Part shown: positions 30,630 to 34,796 of the stretch, one piece after another
Position numbering within the stretch: position 1 is the stretch's first letter
How the letters are laid out: every line of letters begins with the position of its first letter
Assembly (NCBI GenBank): GCA_021372555.1
Contig: JAJFUI010000288.1
Coordinates: forward strand, 1-34,796
Length of the DNA: 34,796 bases
Direction of reading: 5' to 3'
Source of the DNA: Planctomycetaceae bacterium
Lineage (GTDB): Bacteria; Planctomycetota; Planctomycetia; Pirellulales; Thermoguttaceae
Made by a program: the position numbers and the translations under genes
The notes under the pieces: model-generated
Databases searched by the model: none
Told to the model about the DNA's origin: nothing
What the model saw: the letters and a program-made list of their open reading frames with translations, nothing else

Positions 30630-30646
30630 CACGCGTCAAACGCGTG
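30630..30646. promoter_or_regulatory. CACGCGT-caa-ACGCGTG inverted repeat upstream of the FMN reductase
   Basis: A perfect 7-bp inverted repeat with a 3-base spacer lies 28 bases before the reductase ATG. It could be an operator or a hairpin in the mRNA leader. No clear promoter is seen next to it. Confidence 0.4.
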
Positions 30647-30674
30647 CCACCTGTCACCGCGACCGAGAATCAAT

Positions 30675-31250
30675 ATGCGAGTCCTCGCCATCTCCGGGAG
30701 CCCACGCCGTAACGGCAACACTGACATCCTTATCCACACCGCCCTCGACGTCCTCGCCGCCGAGGGCGTCGAAACTGACTTCCTCTCGCTGGCCGATCAT
30801 CCCGTAAAGCCTTGCATTGCCTGTGGTGGCTGCTTCCGTGGCGATGAGGTCCGCTGTGTGCAGAAAGATCCCGCGTTCGACGGCATCCTCGACCGCGTCG
30901 CCGCCGCCCAAGGAATCCTCGTCGGCTCGCCCGTCTACTTCGGCTCGGCCACGCCGCAAACGATGGCCCTGCTCGATCGCATCGGCTATGTTGCTCGCCG
31001 CCACCCCGATCTGCTCCGCCGCAAAGTCGGCGCCGCCGTGGTCGTTGCCCGCCGGGCCGGCCAAAACTTCACCTTCGCCCAGCTCAACTACTTCTTCCTC
31101 ATCGCCGAGATGATCGTCCCTGGCTCCAACTACTGGAACGTCGCCTTCGGCCGCGAGAAAGGCCAAGTCCAAAACGACACCGAAGGCCTCGACACCGTCA
31201 AAACCCTCGCACGCAACATGGCCTGGCTCATGAAGAAGCTCGATGGGTAG
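30675..31250 (+). CDS. Flavodoxin-fold NAD(P)H-dependent FMN reductase
   Basis: A 191-residue protein of the iron-sulfur-flavoprotein/NADPH-FMN-reductase superfamily. It begins VLAISGSPRRNGNTD (4-18), the phosphate-binding loop for FMN. A Cys cluster CIACGGCFRGDEVRC (about 47-61) is typical of the iron-sulfur flavoprotein group, then ILVGSPVYFGSATPQTMALLDR (about 81-102) forms the flavin-binding strand. It may reduce quinones, metals or flavins. Start ATG 30675; no strong ribosome-binding site. Its codons favour C at the third base (CTC, ATC, GTC) more than neighbours do, a mild compositional difference. Confidence 0.87.
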   Translation: MRVLAISGSPRRNGNTDILIHTALDVLAAEGVETDFLSLADHPVKPCIACGGCFRGDEVRCVQKDPAFDGILDRVAAAQGILVGSPVYFGSATPQTMALLDRIGYVARRHPDLLRRKVGAAVVVARRAGQNFTFAQLNYFFLIAEMIVPGSNYWNVAFGREKGQVQNDTEGLDTVKTLARNMAWLMKKLDG

Positions 31251-31394
31251 CCCCAGAAAGCATTCGCGCCTCTGCGCCGATCGGAATTAGCGCGCCCATG
31301 TGAGTTCTCGTCATGGCTGTCGTGACTGGCGATCCGCTCTCATCTATTTGAACTTCGTGAGAGGTCGACTTTCCTGAGCAGTTGGCCATGATCC

Positions 31395-31422
31395 TTGACT
31401 CGGATCGGCGGAAGGGAATAAT
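31395..31422 (+). promoter_or_regulatory. Candidate promoter for the giant PQQ-propeller protein
   Basis: TTGACT (31395-31400), a 16-base spacer, then AATAAT (31417-31422). The start would lie near 31429, with a leader of about 68 bases. Confidence 0.45.
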
Positions 31423-31496
31423 TTCGGCGCGTGTCCTGCATCTTCCGATGCACGTGGTTTCGCCGCGGTACGGGCGTCACATGCGAGGGTCACTCC

Positions 31497-34400
31497 ATGC
31501 GCTGGAATAAGCGTGTGTTTCGTGGCAGACCGAAGGCGAGTCACCGCCCGTCACCCAAGTTCGCCCGAGGGATCTTTGAGCGGTTGGAGTTGCGACTGAC
31601 GCTTTCGACAAGCGTCTTGACCTATCACAACGACATTGCCAGCACCGGCCTCAACGCCGGCGAGACGCTGTTGACGCCGACCAACGTCAACGCGCTATCG
31701 TTCGGTAAGTTGTTTGCCACGCCCTTGGACGGACAGGTGTACGCTCAACCGCTCGCCGATCCGGGCGTCACGATCGCCGCGGGGGTCAACACCACCGCCG
31801 GCGCGTCTGGCATCCACGATGTGGCGTTGGTCGCGACCGAGCACGACTCGCTCTACGCCGTCGACGCCAACCCTCTGGGCAACGGAAGCGTCCTGTGGAA
31901 ACGGAGTTTCATCGACATCATCACTCCAGGCTACTCGGGAAGCGCTCCCGGCTCCAATATCAATAGCACGCTCGGCGCGACGACGATCACCACCGTACCA
32001 AACGCCGACGTTCAGACGACCGACATCACGCCTGAAATTGGAATCACCGGCACGCCAGTCATCGATCCCGCCACCAGCACGTTGTACGTCGTAGTAAAGA
32101 CCAAAGAGACAATCGCGGGGACGGCCCACTATGTACAGCGACTGCACGCCATCAACATCGCCGACGGGACCGATCGAGCCGTTCCCTACCTGATCGGCGA
32201 CACATCCGGCGGCAACGCGAACAATACGCAAATCTATGTCTACGGCGCTGGCGATGGCAGGGTGATCGATCCTTACAACGCGACGGGCAAGAACGTCGTG
32301 CAATTCAACGCCCTGCGCGAGAACCAGCGCGGCGCCCTGAGCTTGGTGAACAACGTCGTCTACGTGGAGTGGGCCTCTCATGGCGACAAGGGACCGTACC
32401 ACGGCTGGGTCGCGGGTTGGAATGTGTCGAACCTGACGCAGGGCGGCTTCGCGCTGGCCGGCGTGTTCAATAGCTCGCCCAACGGCGGCCTAACTGGCAT
32501 TTGGCAAGGTGGCGGACGGCTTGCTTTCGAGGCCGACGGCAGCGCCTTCTATTTTGAAACCGGCAACGGCCCCTCGAACCACGCCAATCCGGTCCTCGAC
32601 GCCAACGGATTCCCCGCGGACGGCAATTATTACGACGCGCTCGTCAAAGTCGTCCCCGACCCAACCACCACCGCAACGAACCAGGGCACCAATGGTTGGG
32701 GCTTCCGCGCGGCCGACTACTTCATCCCCTATAATCAAGTGGCGCTCGACAGCCGAGATACAGATTTTGGCTCCGGTGGCCCGTTGTTGCTGCCCGATTC
32801 GGCCGGCATCCCTGGACATGCTCATTTGATGCTCGCGGCAGGCAAGCAAGGAAAAATCTATCTGGTCGACCGTGACAACCTGGGCAAGTTCAACGCGACC
32901 AATGACAACGTGATCAATTCCGTCCCCGACGGAGCCGGTCACAACACGCCGCCGGTCGTCATCGCCGGCGTCTATAGTACGCCCGCCTATTACAGCGGTA
33001 CGATCTACTACGTTGCCGGCATCCTCGGCACGGCCGAGGCGTTCACGATCAGCAGCAACGGCACGCTCGTCGCCACGTCGCGGACTGCGGCCACCTTCGG
33101 CGACAAGCCGGGTTCGCCGAGCATTTCCGCCAACGGCGCCACGGCCGGCGTGGTCTGGGTCATGGACCGCAACGCCAATGAGATTCACGCGTTCGACGCC
33201 ACCAGCTTCAACACGGAACTCTGGAACAGCGGGCAGAAGGCCGGCGGCGCCGACAGCCTCGGCTCCGTGGTGAAGTTCGCTAGTCCCACCGTGGCCAATG
33301 GTGAAGTCTTCGTCGGCACGAGCACTGGCTTAGTGGTCTACGGGTTGGTTCCAACCCTCACCCTGACCGGCCCAACCTCCGGCACATTCGCCGCCGGGGA
33401 GACGGTGCCGATCCAGTGGACGGCCGCCAATGTTCCGGCTGGCAGCGTGATCAGCCTATGCTATGACAAAGACACTATTTGGGGGAACGGCAACGAGACT
33501 TGGATCGAGGTTGACCAAGTGGCCGCGGCCAGCGGCGCCGGCAGCTATAACTGGAACACCACCGGCGTGGCCGGGGGCACCTATTATCTGGCCGGCTATA
33601 TGTGGTCAGGCAGCAAGGCGTACCTCTCCCACCTGACGCAAGCAATCACGATCCAAGGTGGAGCTGCCCCGGCCTTCACCTTGACCGGCCCCACCTCGGG
33701 CACATTCACCGCCGGAGCAACGATCCCGATTCAGTGGACGGCCGCCAATGTCCCGGCTGGCAGTGTGATCAGCCTGTGCTACGACAAAGACACCATTTGG
33801 GGAAACGGCAACGAAACGTGGATCGCCGTGAACCACGCGGCCTATACCGGCGCGGGCGTCTACAATTGGAACACGACCGGCGTCACGCCAGGCAACTACT
33901 ACATCGCCGGCTATCTGTACGCGAACGGTGCGCCCACATGCAGCCACCTCACGACCTCGATCGCCATCCAGCCCAGCACGCCGGCGTTCACGGTGACTTC
34001 GCCCACTTCGGGCACCTTCTCGGCTGGCCAGACGGTCGCCGTCCAATGGAACGCCGCCAACGTCCCGGCGGGCAGCACGATCGCCCTCTGCTACGATACC
34101 GACAATGTCTGGGGCCAAGGCGTCGAAACCTGGATCACGCTGACCCAGACCGCCGCGAACGGCACGGGCAGCTACAACTGGAACACCACCGGCGTCGCGC
34201 CCGGCAACTACTACATGGCCGGTTACCTGTACGCGAATGGCACGGCGACGCCGTCCCACGATTTGGAACCAATCAAGATCCAGACGGCGCCCAGCACGCC
34301 AACATTTAACATCCTTAGCCCGACCTCCGGCACGATGGTCGCCGGTCAAACCGTCCAAATCATGTGGAACGCCGGCAACGTGCCGGTCGGCGCCACGATT

Positions 34401-34796
34401 GCCCTGTGCTATGACACCGACGCCGTTTGGGGTTCCGGCACCGAACACTGGATCACCGTCAGTCAGACGGCCAACAACGGCTATACCAGCTACGACTGGA
34501 ACACGTCCGGCGTCGCCCCTGGCCGCTACTATGTCGCCGGCTACTTGTACTCGGCCGGCACTCCAACGCTCTCTCACTTGACCCAATCGATCACCGTTAC
34601 AGCGGCCCCCGCGGCCACGTTCGCCATGAACGGCCCGACGGCGGGAATTTACCTCGCCGGGCAAACCGTTTCGCCGATCTGGACCGCCAGCAACGTGCCG
34701 GCTGGCAGCACCGTCAGCGTCTGCTACGACACCGACGCCGTCTGGAATGGCAACGAGACGTGGATCGCCGTCGACAAGGCGGCCATCAACGGCAGC
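31497..34796 (+). CDS. Extracellular PQQ-like beta-propeller protein with Ig-like repeats (partial, continues beyond window)
   Basis: The first 1100 residues are seen with no stop. The N-terminus (MRWNKRVFRGRPK...FERLELRLTLSTS) carries the planctomycete LExRxLLS-type motif found at the start of many large exported proteins. Residues about 42-615 are a PQQ-like propeller (HNDIASTGLN, TEHDSLYAVDA, EIGITGTPVIDPATSTLYVV, WASHGDKGPYHGWVAGW, LGSVVKFASPTVANGEVFVGT). From about 619, at least five Ig/KRE9-KNH-like repeats of about 105 residues follow (starts near 620, 726, 830, 936, 1041). Each has NVPAGSxIxLCYDxD, GxETWI and SYNWNTTGVxPGxYYxAGYLY. No ligand or enzyme site can be assigned. It is probably a surface or adhesive protein (inference). 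Confidence 0.9.
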   Translation, partial: MRWNKRVFRGRPKASHRPSPKFARGIFERLELRLTLSTSVLTYHNDIASTGLNAGETLLTPTNVNALSFGKLFATPLDGQVYAQPLADPGVTIAAGVNTTAGASGIHDVALVATEHDSLYAVDANPLGNGSVLWKRSFIDIITPGYSGSAPGSNINSTLGATTITTVPNADVQTTDITPEIGITGTPVIDPATSTLYVVVKTKETIAGTAHYVQRLHAINIADGTDRAVPYLIGDTSGGNANNTQIYVYGAGDGRVIDPYNATGKNVVQFNALRENQRGALSLVNNVVYVEWASHGDKGPYHGWVAGWNVSNLTQGGFALAGVFNSSPNGGLTGIWQGGGRLAFEADGSAFYFETGNGPSNHANPVLDANGFPADGNYYDALVKVVPDPTTTATNQGTNGWGFRAADYFIPYNQVALDSRDTDFGSGGPLLLPDSAGIPGHAHLMLAAGKQGKIYLVDRDNLGKFNATNDNVINSVPDGAGHNTPPVVIAGVYSTPAYYSGTIYYVAGILGTAEAFTISSNGTLVATSRTAATFGDKPGSPSISANGATAGVVWVMDRNANEIHAFDATSFNTELWNSGQKAGGADSLGSVVKFASPTVANGEVFVGTSTGLVVYGLVPTLTLTGPTSGTFAAGETVPIQWTAANVPAGSVISLCYDKDTIWGNGNETWIEVDQVAAASGAGSYNWNTTGVAGGTYYLAGYMWSGSKAYLSHLTQAITIQGGAAPAFTLTGPTSGTFTAGATIPIQWTAANVPAGSVISLCYDKDTIWGNGNETWIAVNHAAYTGAGVYNWNTTGVTPGNYYIAGYLYANGAPTCSHLTTSIAIQPSTPAFTVTSPTSGTFSAGQTVAVQWNAANVPAGSTIALCYDTDNVWGQGVETWITLTQTAANGTGSYNWNTTGVAPGNYYMAGYLYANGTATPSHDLEPIKIQTAPSTPTFNILSPTSGTMVAGQTVQIMWNAGNVPVGATIALCYDTDAVWGSGTEHWITVSQTANNGYTSYDWNTSGVAPGRYYVAGYLYSAGTPTLSHLTQSITVTAAPAATFAMNGPTAGIYLAGQTVSPIWTASNVPAGSTVSVCYDTDAVWNGNETWIAVDKAAINGS
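33354..34796 (+). repeat. Tandem repeats of about 315 bases encoding Ig-like domains
   Basis: Repeat starts fall at about 33354, 33672, 33984, 34302 and 34617, with periods of 312-318 bases. The first two units are also close at the DNA level (CTATGACAAAGACAC-like runs), suggesting recent duplication or gene conversion. The fifth is cut by the window edge. Confidence 0.85.

Noticed and set aside
33606-34664. 352-residue minus-strand ORF opposite the Ig-like repeats
   Set aside because: Its repeats simply mirror those of the sense-strand protein; no start signal or domain.
33354-34796. CRISPR-like tandem repeat
   Set aside because: The period of about 315 bases encodes a continuous protein with Ig-like domains; there are no short repeats with spacers anywhere in the window.

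Overview
The window looks like a chromosomal segment of a GC-rich planctomycete (Planctomycetota, probably a Pirellulales-like lineage). This is inferred from content, not from a marker gene. The signs are a free-standing RNA polymerase alpha-CTD protein, a very large extracellular protein whose N-terminus carries an 'ERLELRLTLS' motif of the planctomycete LEPR/LLS type, a Cys/Pro/Tyr-rich secreted protein, an ECF sigma/anti-sigma pair followed by a low-complexity secreted protein, and many short hairpin or tandem DNA repeats between (and occasionally inside) genes. There are no rRNA or tRNA genes, insertion sequences, integrases, phage genes or CRISPR arrays.

Layout. Bases 1-17259 are almost all minus-strand housekeeping and conserved genes: an RlmN-like radical SAM enzyme cut by the left edge, then (plus strand) the mismatch uracil-DNA glycosylase mug, whose stop codon interlocks with that of the PolX repair polymerase; a TGS-domain GTPase; a Cys-rich secreted protein; an operon of membrane protein, arrestin-like protein and P-loop ATPase; the alpha-CTD protein; smc; a FlgI-like lipoprotein with HEAT repeats; the yidD, rnpA and cbpA-type dnaJ cluster; an HTH regulator; a possible small basic ORF; and a half-length family-2 glycosyltransferase.

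Bases 17461-21358 are plus strand: a RidA-family protein, the ECF sigma/anti-sigma/secreted-protein unit closed by a strong terminator, and a DRE-TIM aldolase. A thioredoxin-CAP fusion (minus) and an unknown 633-residue secreted protein (plus) follow as a divergent pair.

Bases 25046-30019 are a plus-strand run of a TolC-like outer-membrane lipoprotein, a WYL regulator that overlaps it by 74 bases, a DNA-binding/EIIA fusion, and a tandem receiver-like protein. This is the most interesting regulatory neighbourhood here. Bases 30166-34796 hold a small membrane protein with a textbook promoter, an FMN reductase, and a giant PQQ-propeller protein with at least five 105-residue Ig-like repeats that runs off the right edge.

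No single element is certainly a new system. The best leads are three genes whose only promoter-like signal is a -10 box 6-7 nt before the ATG (probable leaderless mRNAs), the EIIA/WYL/receiver cluster, the membrane/arrestin/ATPase operon, the free-standing alpha-CTD, and hairpin repeats that have entered coding sequence.
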